A stretch of DNA of 64,000 bases. Origin: Tetrapyrgos nigripes (taxonomy: Eukaryota; Basidiomycota; Agaricomycetes; Agaricales; Campanellaceae). The translations under genes were made by a program, and so were the position numbers. The stretch is taken from positions 124,001-188,000 of the forward strand of contig JAACJM010000152.1 in NCBI GenBank assembly GCA_013368315.1, written 5' to 3'. Below are positions 1 through 10,463 of this stretch, piece by piece; the first letter of the stretch is position 1, and every line of letters begins with the position of its first letter. The notes beneath the pieces were generated by a model, which had not been told where the DNA came from, did not search any database, and saw nothing but the letters and a program-made list of their open reading frames with translations.

Positions 1-25
1 ATAATAAGTGTTTAACACAGAATAC

Positions 26-70
26 GGCCTCGTACTCGCCACGCGCAGCGGTGGCCCACACCCCCTTCAT
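26..70 (+). repeat. 45-bp GGCCTCGTA terminal block, copy 1
   Basis: A block starting GGCCTCGTACTCGCCACGC and ending near CTTCATAT recurs in this window at 41150 and 55556 on the same strand and, inverted, ending at 54642. A weaker version starts at 27757. Only these roughly 45 bases are shared; the flanking DNA differs. This is what a transposon terminus looks like. No partner end for this copy was found in the window. Confidence 0.6.
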
Positions 71-73
71 ATG

Positions 74-300
74 GACACAGCGTGGGACTTTCGACCAAGT
101 CGAAAGGGACTGTGTCTGTAATACAGTGTGGGCCTTCGACTTGGTCGAAAGTGACCGTTGTGTCTGATATAGACACAGCGTGGGACTTTTGACCGAGTTG
201 AAAGGGACTGTGTCTGGAATACAGTGTGGGGCTTTCGACTTGGTCGAAAGTGACCGTTGTGTCCGATATGACACAGCGTGGGACTTTCGACTGAGTCGGA
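74..300. repeat. 98-bp tandem repeat with TTCGAC..GTCGAA palindromes
   Basis: GACACAGCGTGGGACTTT starts at 74, 172 and 270, giving a 98-bp period and a little over two copies. Each unit carries two short palindromes of the form CTTTCGACTTGGTCGAAAG, with variants such as TTCGACCAAGTCGAAA. Arrays of this type often lie just inside the ends of DNA transposons, where they may bind transposase. That role is inference. Confidence 0.75.
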
Positions 301-497
301 GAGTGTGAAATCGTTATTTTTGCTTATTCTGCAAATTAAAAATACTTCCTGTTGTCTAATCCATTTGCTCTATAAATAAGAAATATCCAGATTGATTAGC
401 AGAGCTTATTGGTATAAAAAAATTTGCCACTTTATGCGTAACAATTTTCTCTATTCACAAAATTCTGCATCTGTTGTGCGCCACAATGTCCCACAAT

Positions 498-625
498 GCC
501 CGTCGACTTGGTCGACAATTGGTCAGTGCACATATTATGTGCCCACTCCAACCGTCGACTTGGTCGACAATTCGTGAGTGTGCACATATCATGTGTGCAT
601 ACCAACTGTCGATTTATATATTCGT
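498..625. repeat. GTCGACTTGGTCGAC palindrome array, left
   Basis: GTCGACTTGGTCGAC occurs at 502 and 553, about 51 bp apart, each followed by an AATTGGTC/AATTCGTG segment and a palindromic GTGCACATAT..ATGTGC stretch. A third, partial copy starts near 608. The same motif forms a second array at 1770-2065. Confidence 0.7.
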
Positions 626-639
626 ATTTTCCTTCTTCA

Positions 640-1445
640 GAAGATCCTGGAACACCCCACGTTTCTGTATTTTCATCAAGATTTCGTCGACCTACCTCCA
701 CCTCACCTCCACACCTTCTTCCACCTCTATCACCTTCAATTCTTCTCCCAACCCCCTACCTGACCGCAATCCCCTGTTTTCCGACCCTCCGAATTCGATG
801 GAACCACTCCCAAGGCCTCCCAACCTTTTCTTCTCCCAATAACCCCACCCCCATCCCCTCCTCCCTTTCAGGTCCACCTCTCCACTCCTTCCTCTGCAAA
901 CATCATCGTCCCGGACTCGTTTCCAGGGTTTCTGAACCGTCCGAATCGAATGATACACTTTTTGGGCGCGTCCGAACTTGCCCGCATGCGATATGAAGAC
1001 TTTTCGCTTTTTGGGTATCTTAGGATACCCATAACTTTTGAACGGGACGTCGGTGCGTTATAATTTTTATATCCCCTTCATCCTCTCATCGAATAGATTC
1101 TGTAGCACCCCCCATTTATGTATTTTCTTGAAGATTTCGTTGACCTCCCTCCACCTGTCCTCCCGACCTTCTTCCACCTCCACCTCCTTCAGACCTTTCC
1201 CAACCTCCTACTTGACCTCACTCCCCCTTTTTCTGACCCTCCGAACTCGATGGAACCACTCCCAAAGCCTCCCGAAGCTTCCTTCTTTTCATACGACCAC
1301 CCTTCCTCCTTCCCCTTCTCCCCATCAATACTTGTCGTTCCCTGGCTTAAACTCCAGCCCCCCGAACCGGTTTCTGGGGTCTTCAGACCCCCTGAGTATG
1401 ATGGAGACTTTCGCGAAGGCGTCCGACACCGTTTGCGTTGGATAT
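640..1445. repeat. Duplicated internal block (two diverged direct copies)
   Basis: The stretch from about 640 to 960 is repeated, with many substitutions and small gaps, at about 1090 to 1440. Both copies start with a GATCCTGGAACACCCC / GATTCTGTAGCACCCC type sequence, then a stretch encoding TTTCGT(C/T)GACCT, CT-rich DNA and the shared CTCCGAA(T/C)TCGATGGAACC. Open frames here are proline/serine- or glycine-rich, differ between copies and match no protein I know. I take the block as non-coding repeat DNA. Confidence 0.6.
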
Positions 1446-1769
1446 GCGCAATGTTATAGGTTCTAGTAGCTTTAGTACTTAATAGATAGTCAGTATGTAC
1501 TGCGTTGATTTTTAAATGTGGTCCATCAAATGTAGACAGCCAAAATACAGTACTAGACCACTTCAATACATTATCATAATGTTCGAAACAAAATTTGGCA
1601 GCAAGTCTAAGTTTTGCCCTTCTTTGGGAAATTAAAAATACTTCCAGTGGTCTGAGTGATTGGTTCTATAAACAAGAAGTGTACTCATTCATCATTAGTA
1701 TCCATCTGTATAAAAATGTTTGGTAGTTTATGCATTAAAAATTAATATACATGTATTTCACTGAGTGTC

Positions 1770-2065
1770 AGTCCCAAGCTTTCGACCCGGTCGAAAGTCT
1801 CACGCTGACTGAGGACAAGTCCACATTCTCCGACTTGGTCGAAGAATTTTGGATAACACCATGCGCACACCAACCGTCGATTTGGTCGACAATTGGTGAA
1901 ACTCCAAACATCATGTGCGCAAACCAAACGTCGACTTGGTCGACAATTGGTGACTGCAAACAAATTATGTGTGCACACCAACTGTCGACTTGGTTGACAA
2001 TTGGTGATGCACAAATTATGTGCGCACACCAACGGTCGACTTGGTCGACAATTGGTGACTGCGCA
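1770..2065. repeat. GTCGACTTGGTCGAC palindrome array, right
   Basis: At least four copies of a unit of about 54 bp containing CCAAC.GTCGACTTGGTCGACAATTGGTG are present between 1870 and 2065. Two weaker palindromes (CGACCCGGTCGAAAG and CGACTTGGTCGAAG) lie just before them. Together with the array at 498-625 they bracket the duplicated internal block, which suggests one non-autonomous element of about 2 kb. No terminal target duplication could be identified. Confidence 0.65.
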
Positions 2066-2261
2066 CTTAATAAATCTCAGCCACCCAACAAAAAAAAAAA
2101 TCGTATCTCCGTCAATTCTTCACCGTTTGCCACAATTATTAGAGCGTTGGAAAGCCCTTACTCAGCACTACAAACCCGCATTTCTACACCGATGATATAT
2201 GACAGTTCCTCGGTGCACAACACAGCATTATATGTATATTTATGTTCATAGTACTGCTGGC

Positions 2262-2640
2262 CAATCTTCCACCCACTGCTGCCCACTTCTCCATCCAATC
2301 CTGCCCAATCCTCCAGCCCACCCTGCCCAACCTGCCCACCAATCCTGCCCAACCCTGTCACCAACCCTGCCTCCAACCCGGCCCAACCCTGCCCCTGACC
2401 CTGCCCAACCCTGGGCTAAAACCCTAGTCCAACCCTGGAAACCCCCTAGTAAACCTGCTCTCAACCCTGGCTCCCAACCCTGGGGTGGCTCAGCCCTGCT
2501 CTCAACCCTCTCCCCAACCCTGCCCACAACCCTGCCCCCAACCCTGCCCCCAACCCTGCTCCCAACCCTGCTCTCAACCCTGGACTAAAACCCTACCCAA
2601 CCCTGGGACCCCCCTAGTAACCCTATCCTAATCTCCTCCC
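2262..2640. repeat. CCAACCCTGCC-type degenerate repeat
   Basis: This is C-rich DNA made of variants of CCCAACCCTGCC, ending in AACCCTGGAAACCCCCTAGTAA-like sequence. The same type of DNA occurs at 29808-30050, where it runs directly into true CCCTAA repeats. It is degenerate and its open frames are artefacts of the repeat. Confidence 0.7.
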
Positions 2641-4201
2641 AGTACCTCGACGTTTACCACGTTTCCTCCACTCTCTGTTCAACCTACTCACCCTTCCTCA
2701 ACGGATTCGTACGTGCTTCACGTTGCACTGGTTAACGTTCGTATTGTGCTGACCTGCGTCATTTGAAGGGGTACTGGTTCGACTTTCGAGACGGCTTCCA
2801 ACCCCATAGTATCCAGTGGTGGACCTCCAGATCCCAGCACTGCGTACGTGTACCAGTTGCAATAATTCTTTCATTCCGCATGCTCATGTCTCGAATGAGA
2901 TCTGAAGCCACTTCCACGATAATCAGCAGTGCCACTACAAGTACATTCTTGACAATGTAAGTTATGCCATACCTTCACAACAATTAAAATTGACAGTTAC
3001 TGGGCCTGAAGATCTGTCTCGTCCTCGTAAGTTGCATACAATATTGCCTCGACTTCCCTTCTTATGTAGTTCTTATTTGGCAGATTCTCTGTCTTTACAA
3101 CTATTATTGGAGGAGGTAATAGCTCAACGTCTTCGGAGACAAGCCCTACTTCGTTACTCCCAACGTGAGTGTGGTTTGGAATTCATGACCATAGGACATC
3201 TTAAGATGCTAATTACAACCAAAAATTCTGATTCTACAAACATTGCAACCAGGAATTCTTACGATCCATCTACAAACACGGGAATCGACGGAGATGCTGC
3301 TCCGACAGCTACAATGCCCACCACAACAACCACAGCTGCAGTTGGCAACCATCCTTCCAATCGAGCAGCCATCATCGCTGGCAGTGTCGTAGGAGCTCTC
3401 GTCCTACTCCTTCTCCTGACGTCCCTATATTGCTTTTGGCGACGAAGATCAGCAAAACGAGAACAACAAGCCAATAATTATCATACCTCCTTTGACCGGG
3501 ATATGATGATTCGCAGTAACTCCGGCACTCCCACTCCCCACACCGGTTTAACTTCAGCCTCCCCTCCTAACGAGCACGCTCTGAAGCTGAAGGATTTCCA
3601 AAGATTCAAATTTGAACCGCTTTCGAGCGCTGTTGGAGGAGAAATTGGCGTAATTTTCGGAAACGGAGTTCAAAGTAAAAACAGCCAACGAGAAAGAGAA
3701 GGTAGTGGCGGACTCCCATCGTGTATCATCATCAGTGTCATCAACCCGATCTTCTACGTCTGATTCGGACCAAACCACTCCTTCCTTGGCCATAGGTCGG
3801 CACAGTTACTCTTCAGCGTACGATCATATCCTCGCAATGACACAAGAGGAAATAAAATCTCCAGCAACCACAAGTGTCTACAGTGCCCTGACTACCTTAT
3901 CCTCGGAAACCTTTTGTTCAACTTACTCGGGCTACAATCTCACAAGAATCCCGCGGGATTCCAGCTTTCACAGACCGCCAGATGGATATCCAGGCACAGA
4001 TTATGAATCTCCAACAGCAGATGATAGGGAAATCGAGGAATAGTTCAGCGAGAGCTTCATGACCTTCGGGAGGAGATCAAACGTTTGGAAGAGTTGAATA
4101 AGACGGATTGGGCATTGGAGTTGACGGATTTACCTCCTCCCAGCCTGAAACTTGGCTCGGGATTGGGACAAAGGCGTAGTAGTGTGGGCATGGCTATTTG
4201 A
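2641..4201 (+). pseudogene. Broken single-pass membrane protein gene
   Basis: The recognisable part is a Ser/Thr-rich linker, a transmembrane helix (AAIIAGSVVGALVLLLLLTSL, about 3366-3430) and a basic stop-transfer (WRRRSAKR). A cytoplasmic tail follows, with a serine-rich stretch and a final coiled segment (LHDLREEIKRLEELN) ending at the stop at 4199-4201. An intact gene of the same plan lies at 56216-58175. The tail needs two frame changes without plausible introns: frame 2 to frame 3 near 3640-3700, and back near 4035. The presumed extracellular part before 2957 contains a TGA. Introns of about 40 nt (2957-2996, 3027-3069) are possible. I read it as a decayed copy; the 5' end is not defined. 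An unusual splice pattern is the alternative. Confidence 0.65.
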
Positions 4202-4509
4202 TAGGAAGATGAAGTTAATGGACATGTAATTTTCTATGGATGATTTTGACAATGTATAGCCTACAACAGACGTACCAAATCGTGATGCTTTTGACTATCC
4301 GAGCCTGAATATTCGGAGTTGCACCCTGACGCAGAGGAGTTGTAATTTTTAAAATTTAAGTAAAACTGATTGGATTATTCTTACCGAGCCCAATGTTCAA
4401 GACCTTATCCAGAACAGGTTTTGATATGCTCGTAGATACAAGCATATCAAGTGGTGGTTAAGAATAAAAGATGATGATGTCTCTAAGTACTAATAGTAAC
4501 AGAAGGCGG
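4202..4509. other. Intergenic, no feature seen
   Basis: AT-rich spacer after the membrane-protein remnant. I see no coding frame, repeat or RNA structure in it. Confidence 0.5.
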
Positions 4510-4800
4510 GAGAACTACTAGGGAATTATACAGGTTCTCCTTATTAGGAAATACGCGTTACAGAAGTCGAGATATGATTGAACGGGGAGATTGATGATAA
4601 TGGTACTGCGAAGGGCCTGGAGGAACATTTGGAAAGAGTAGTGGTAAAGCCTCAGTGATAGCTAAGTAAACGAGAGGGAGAGGAGAAGGTGCGGGCCGCC
4701 GCGTCAATACGAGAGTTGAAAATGAAGTCGGAAAACTGTTGTCGAGGCCAAGATCTTCCTCGAGCACCAATGCCGCCGGGCGGGGCTCTGGTAGAGGATC
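4510..4800 (-). pseudogene. Decayed partial duplicate of the neighbouring F-box gene
   Basis: The stretch resembles 5200-5500 of the adjacent F-box gene. GAAAATGAAGTCGGAAAACTG and GTTGTCGAGGCCAAGA at 4719-4760 match 5445-5480, and the minus-strand peptide YHYHQSP matches THYHQSP of the gene. Only about 280 bp is present, with no F-box and no start. It is a tandem duplication remnant. Confidence 0.7.
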
Positions 4801-4968
4801 AATGTTCCCGGAACCCTTCGTTCAGCACTTCGACCGAGCCTGTGATATTAGAATCCTCCCCCTCCTCCCAGGATAAGCGATGAGAGGGACTGACAAAAAA
4901 GGAAAGGAAGTCAGTCGAGCCAGCTTGAGATGCCCATAGGAACGTCCACTTACTCCGTCCCACCGCCG

Positions 4969-6623
4969 TCAACAGTAACAGAGACCTTCCATAGGTATTC
5001 GACACCGACGGAGGCTGAATGTGAACCATGACACTGTTTGCCATGCAGAGCGCGACCTCGAAAGGACCATTTCGACCATTTCTCCGAGAGCTTCAAATGT
5101 GGAAAGTCTGATGGTGAGATTGAGTGCCATAATCAAGAGACGAGGGAGAGCCTGAGTCGACACTGGCAGAGCCAGATCTAATTCAGAGTTACAGCCTGAG
5201 TCAGAATCAGAATCGAGATATGCTTGAACGAGCGGAGACTGGTGATAATGGGTACTGTGGAGTGCCTGGAAGAACGCTTTGGAAAAAAGCGTAATGGCAG
5301 AGGCAGCGTCAGCGTCATCTAAACAAGTCTCAGCGATCTCTAATTCAACAAGAGTGGTTAGGGAGAGGAGAAAGTGATAAACATCCGTGTCGGAGAGCGG
5401 CAATTGATACAATGTGAGAGATGATAGCGAACAGCTTGATCTGGAAATGAAGTCGGAGAACTGTTGTCGAGGCCAAGAAAAATCCTTCTCGAGCATGGCC
5501 ACGGGACCCGGCCAGAGGGTCAAATTTTCCAAGTTCGGAAGGATGAGCGATGAGAGCAGATTGGAGAGTAAGGCGTTGCTACTGGCTACACACTCCTCTT
5601 GGTCGGAACCACAGGCTAGGATTAAAACACGGACCGAAAACGATATCTGCGGTGGTATCTGAGCCTGTGCAAGAATCGGAAATGAATCGCGCAAATGATA
5701 GAATAGCATATTGAGGTTAGGACAGTTGACTAGCATTTCGAAGACATGGTCGTCATCCATTAAACGTATATCCAACTGAGTCACGGAGAATGGCAAGTGG
5801 ATAGATGATGTTTCCAGGAACACAGTGGTTTTAAGAATGTGAAGGTTGGGTGAGCATGATAGAATAGCTGATAGAACAGGAGTAGATTCCCAATCAGCTA
5901 GTAGTGGGTGGTTGAGCGTCACGAGCATGGAATAATTTCGTTGCACGGAGGCGAAATAAGGAGTGAAGAGTTTGGGCCAAGGACCATCGGCACACAGTTC
6001 GAGCACTCGCCATCGGTGAGAATGGCTAGTGATGGCGTCCAAAAGATCTAGATGACGATGAAAAGCCGTATCCACATCTATCTCTGCATTGAGAATCACG
6101 ATTGCTACGAAAAGGTCAAACGACTTTGACCGCGAAAGATGTGTTCTCAGAGCAGCCAAAGTAATCGCGCAATGCAGATCAGTAGTATCGGTATTTAACT
6201 TCATGCGGACATCCGACCAAACTCTAGGCGAGGATAAGGCAACATCGCGCCAAAGTTGACAGACGTTCATGAAATAGGGCTTGGAAGGGGGTGAGGATGT
6301 TGAGAAACGGAATGAGAGGGAGGATGATTCCAGAATAGGGGAAAGGATTTCGTTTGGGAGTTTTCGAATTGGTGCCATGAGGCTCGCTTTCATGCGCATG
6401 AGCTTGTCGGGACGAGCGTACTTGAGGTGCAACTCTTTGAGCTCGGCTGTGCATTGCTTGATCTGAGCTTCTTGAAAGGCGAGTTCTTCTTCACCGACTC
6501 TGAGATATCTTCGGCTTGTATTCCCGTCGGTAATCCGCCAGAGCGAAGCTGTTGAAGCGTGTCGTCGTAACTGGTTTGAAGGTCAGAGTCTCTGAAAGGA
6601 GAAGAGGCGGCTGTATGTGACAT
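4969..6623 (-). CDS. F-box protein, frameshifted near its N-terminus
   Basis: The main frame (4969-6432) holds an F-box-like motif (APIRKLPNEILSPILE) followed by a leucine-rich region of about 380 residues. This is the usual plan of the large agaricomycete F-box family, which serves as substrate adaptors of SCF ubiquitin ligases. The expected N-terminal leader starts at the ATG at 6621-6623 (MSHTAASSPF). The coiled segment EEELAFQEAQIKQCTAELKE, which normally precedes the F-box, lies in another frame. A one-base change near 6495-6505 separates the two. No GT..AG pair explains it, so the gene is either broken or starts downstream. A partial copy lies beside it at 4510-4800. Substrate unknown. 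Confidence 0.75.
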
Positions 6624-7369
6624 GCTACATCTTTTTATGAGCGACTGAGTGCCCTAATTGGCGGATTAACAGTTACCTGCAGTGGTAGTATAAACCCAAG
6701 AAGATGCGACGATGTGGTGGTTGGAAGCAAAGCTGTGAGCCTGGGAAAATAAACAGCCAATCAACAAACATGGCGTTTGGCCCCTATCATTAGTACTTCT
6801 GATTTCGAGGGTAACGAGATCGGGGTGAGAGCTGAGGGAAGGTAAATGATTCAAATATAGGAAAATAACTTAGATAGAATGTCCGTACAGGCTACATAAA
6901 ACTAGGAGATACACAGAGTGGTACACAAACCCAAAAACACAAAGAATCTACGTAGAAACATACAAATCCACAGATTCCACACACACCGTGTCGCCTACTG
7001 TGAGAATACCTCGCCTTGAATACTCTCACCGAAATCTTCCATGCCTCGAAGACTCGCCCCATGTCGTCAACAAACCGTCGACAACAATGTTCCAGATACT
7101 GGAGTTGGAGTTGAGGCGGGGCTTATGAGGGTTGTCAGCATGTACGCGTACGATGAAGGCGGGGTGGCATTAGATGTATGTGAGGAGAATAATGTCGATA
7201 TTGAACGGAAGGATGTGGAAGGAAGAGAAGAAGGGCTTCGGGATGTAGATTTAGATGTGGAAGAGGTCGAGGTCGAGGTACCATTAGTAGCAGTAATGAA
7301 CCCAGGAACAGGTCTCCTCCACGGTTCATCTACATCAGCTTCACTCCCGCAACACTCCCTCTGTCTTGA
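6624..7369. other. Intergenic / uncharacterised
   Basis: Upstream region of the F-box gene followed by GA-rich and low-complexity DNA. Short open frames occur on both strands (for example 7041-7412 plus) but show only acidic or valine-rich low complexity. I could not assign any of them. Confidence 0.4.
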
Positions 7370-7790
7370 TTATCGCTTTGGTCCCTCGTTTTTTAGGGGG
7401 CGGTGGAGATGAAGAGAATCACTCATCACATATTTATCCCCATTCTCCAGCTCCTGGATAGCCTGCTTCACCAGCTTGTCCTTCAGCGTGCCTACAGTTT
7501 TCGAATACTTCCAAGCATGGAAGAGTGAGGAGTGAAAGGAGTTGAGGGCTCGACCATTAGAGGGTTCGCCGAATGCGAAGAATGAATCACGGTAGAATGG
7601 GAGTGGGAGTGGGAGTGGGAGTGGGAGTGGGAGGGGAAGAATGACGATGTATAGGGAGTTGGGGTAGAGGGTCTGGGGTAGGGGATGAGAGCGTTTGACG
7701 TAGAGGTAAACGAAGAGTTAGAGGTAGAGGTCAAGGTAGACAACGCAGATGTGGTATTTGTAGAGTTAGAATTGATTGCCAATGCGAATG
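7370..7790 (-). CDS. Uncharacterised host protein, C-terminal part
   Basis: Reading the minus strand from about 7640, one frame stays open through FAFGEPSNGRALNSFHSS, then HAWKYSKTVGTLKDKLVKQA and IQELENGDKYVMSDSL, to a TAA at 7370-7372. Its composition is protein-like, unlike the overlapping Ser/Thr/His-rich frame (7492-7782) that merely translates the hexamer repeat. I do not recognise the family. Upstream it runs into the repeat and then, within 150 bp, the MULE insertion. The continuation could lie beyond the element at 17445 onwards, which would make this a split gene. That is inference. Confidence 0.4.
7599..7633. repeat. GGGAGT hexanucleotide microsatellite
   Basis: About six uninterrupted copies of GGGAGT. 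A short GAGTGGGAGTGGGAGT run also occurs at 17466-17483, on the other side of the transposon. Confidence 0.9.
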
Positions 7791-7915
7791 AGTAACCTGG
7801 TCCTCGTCATGCGTCTACGAGGATGAATTAGACCTAGGTGGTGAAAGGTGCTGATGCGTTGGATGCGTTGCTGACGACGAAGTGCCAGTAGTGCTATTAC
7901 TGAGTCATCTATTGC

Positions 7916-9907
7916 CGGTATAGGGAAATCTGCGGGTACCCCATGCGGGTCTGCGGGTGGGCTGCGGGTACCATTAAATATTTGAGTTCAGCATTATATG
8001 GCATACATACGAGCATTTGTAACATAGTAGAGAGACATAAAAGTGAATATAGAGCTTGTAGATAGACTTCAACGAAGTGTAGTGAAACTCAAATGTACAT
8101 GGATAAGCACAGCCACTCACTCCCATCTGCAGTAGTCTCATTCCTAACTCGAGTATTTCTCTACAAAGCAGCCTAGATATTTTTGCCAAAAGCTTATTGC
8201 ATGCACTAGAGACTATTTCCATTCTCTGCATGCCAATATTCTATGAATTATGTACCCAAATTACCCTTAGACTTGAAATGAAGCCTGCATCAATAAAACT
8301 CTTCGTGGTTCGCAGTGTAAATGCAACATACTCATTCTAATACATCACTGAGTCAATGTTTCAAGTGTTCAATAAAGTAATTTGTTCATCCAATTCTAGA
8401 AAAGTCAAGATCAATGTGAATTCAGCCCAAGGTTTACTAGAATTTATGATAGAAATTTACTTCTACACATTGAGCATGTCAAGGTACTGGCTATTAGTAC
8501 AGAAGCTACAACATTCCTTGTTTTCAAACTGTTAGATGTTATGTGGATGTTAGTAATGCTCACGAATGGTACCCGCATGGTACCCGCAGTGGCTGTGCAC
8601 ATGCGGGTACCCATGCGGGTACCATGCGGGTACCTATGCGGGTACTATGTTTCTTGCCTTGATGTTGTATGAGAGTCCGTTGAAGAGAATGAACGGCTAT
8701 TTGCACATACATACTACTGTCCTGGCATGAATGAAAGCTCAGTCTCTCTGACCAAAAAAAATCCAGAAGAAATCCAAAAAAAAATAAATAGAAAATGTCA
8801 AATCTGGTGTTAGATTTTTTGGCTGTAATTTGTGACTGAACTGCCTTTCATGCTGGTACACTAACCTGCCTGCTAAAGTAGCATCAACAGCGGGCCGTAT
8901 GATGCTTTTACCAAGCCATTTCTACAAAAAGAATATTCTATGCAACTAAGGCTATGTAACGTTGGATACTCATACTTACAAGCAGTCCCATTTGCAGAGA
9001 AGGGCAAAAGTAAGTGCAGAGTGGGTCAGAAAGTGTCAATGATAGGTGATGCTGAGTCTTGCATATACCACATAAATCCCATCATTTTTGTATGAATGAT
9101 TTTACCTCAATACCGACAGCGCTTTCTGTTCTTTGTGAAATTGCTACACAACAGACTCTGCATTTTGAAAGGACTATCTACACAATAAAAAGAGCAATTA
9201 GAAGGCTTAATCAACTAAGATTCTACATGATAAGCAAAGGGTAATGGGTACCCGCATCACCCGCATCACCCGCATGTACCCGCTGTGTACCCGCATGGGG
9301 TACCCGCAGATTTCTGATACCCGGTACTAATAGCCAGTACCTTGACATATTCAATGTGTAGAAATGAATTTCTATCATAAATTCTACTAAATCTTAGGCT
9401 AAATTCACATTGATCTCGACTTTTCTAGGAATTGGATCTACAAATTGCCTTAGTAAACACTTGAAACATTAGCTCAGTGATGTATTAGAATGAGTAGACT
9501 GCATTTACAATGCGAATTATGAAGAGTTTTATTCATGTGCAGGCTTCATTTCGAGTCTAAGGGTAATTTTGGTACATAACTCATAGAATATTGGCATGCA
9601 AAGAATGAAAATAGTCTCTACTGCATGCAATAGGCTTTTAGCAATAATATCCAGGCTGTTTTGTGGAGAAATACTTGAGTTATCAATGAGACTCTAATGT
9701 GAATGGGAGTAAGTGGCTGTGCTTATCCATGTACATTTGAGTTTCACTACACTTCGTTGAAGTCCATTTACAAGCTTTATGTACACTTTTACGCCTCTCT
9801 ACTATGTTACAAATGCTCGTATGTATGTCATACATTGGTGAACTCAAATGATTACTGGTACCCGGGCCGTACCCGCAGCCCCGCAGGGGGTACCCGCAGA
9901 TTTACCT
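7916..9907. mobile_element. Nested, inverted internal-deletion derivative of the same MULE
   Basis: Arms 7916-8498 and 9326-9907 are inverted copies of each other; both carry the left terminal repeat at their outer tips. Between them, 8499-8893 matches the left-inner block at 9918-10340, and 8895-9325 matches the right end at 16988-17435, including the start-codon exon of the transposase gene. The body between them (about 6.6 kb) is missing. CTATTAGTAC at 8489 and 9908, and its complement at 9326, look like the target duplication of the derivative. The simplest history is an internally deleted copy inserted in reverse near the left end of the full element, then an inversion between the two identical arms. 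Confidence 0.7.
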
Positions 9908-10463
9908 ATACCGCTATTAGTACAGGAGCTACAGCATTCCTTATTTTCAATCCATTAGAAGTGATTTAGATGTTGTGTGGATGCTGGTAATGCACCCGCA
10001 TGGTACCCGCATGGTACCCGCAGTGGCTGTGCACATGCGGGTACCCATGCGGGCACCATGCGGGCACCATGCGGGTACCATGCGGGCACCTATGCGGGTA
10101 CCTAGCGGATACTGTGTTTCTCGCCTTTATGTTGTATGAGAGTCCGTTGGAAGGAACTAATGGTATTTGCACATATATACTACTGTCCTGGCATGAACGA
10201 AAGTTCAGTCTTTCTGACAAAAAAAAAATCCAAAAAAATCTGAAAAAAATAGAAAATGTCAAATCTGGCCTTAGCTTCTTTTGGCTGTGATGTGTGACTG
10301 AACTCTTATTCATGCTGAGACAGTAACCTGCCTGCTGTAGTAATATTCAGTATCATTCTCATGGATCTCATGATCAAAATTTCAGCAGGCTGATAACAAG
10401 GACTCTGTATCTACATTTATGACTCTGAACTACTTAGTATGCCTCCCAGATCAGTATTCTAAA

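Noticed and set aside
474..996. Overlapping open frames of 122-166 codons
   Set aside because: Ser/Pro-rich low complexity, no motif, different between the two copies of the duplicated block.
2199..2588. Proline-rich open frame of 129 codons
   Set aside because: It is the translation of the CCAACCCTGCC repeat; the same happens at 29753-30427.
7041..7412. Plus-strand 123-codon frame
   Set aside because: Low-complexity Val/Glu/Asp content; the better-supported frame in the adjoining DNA is on the minus strand.
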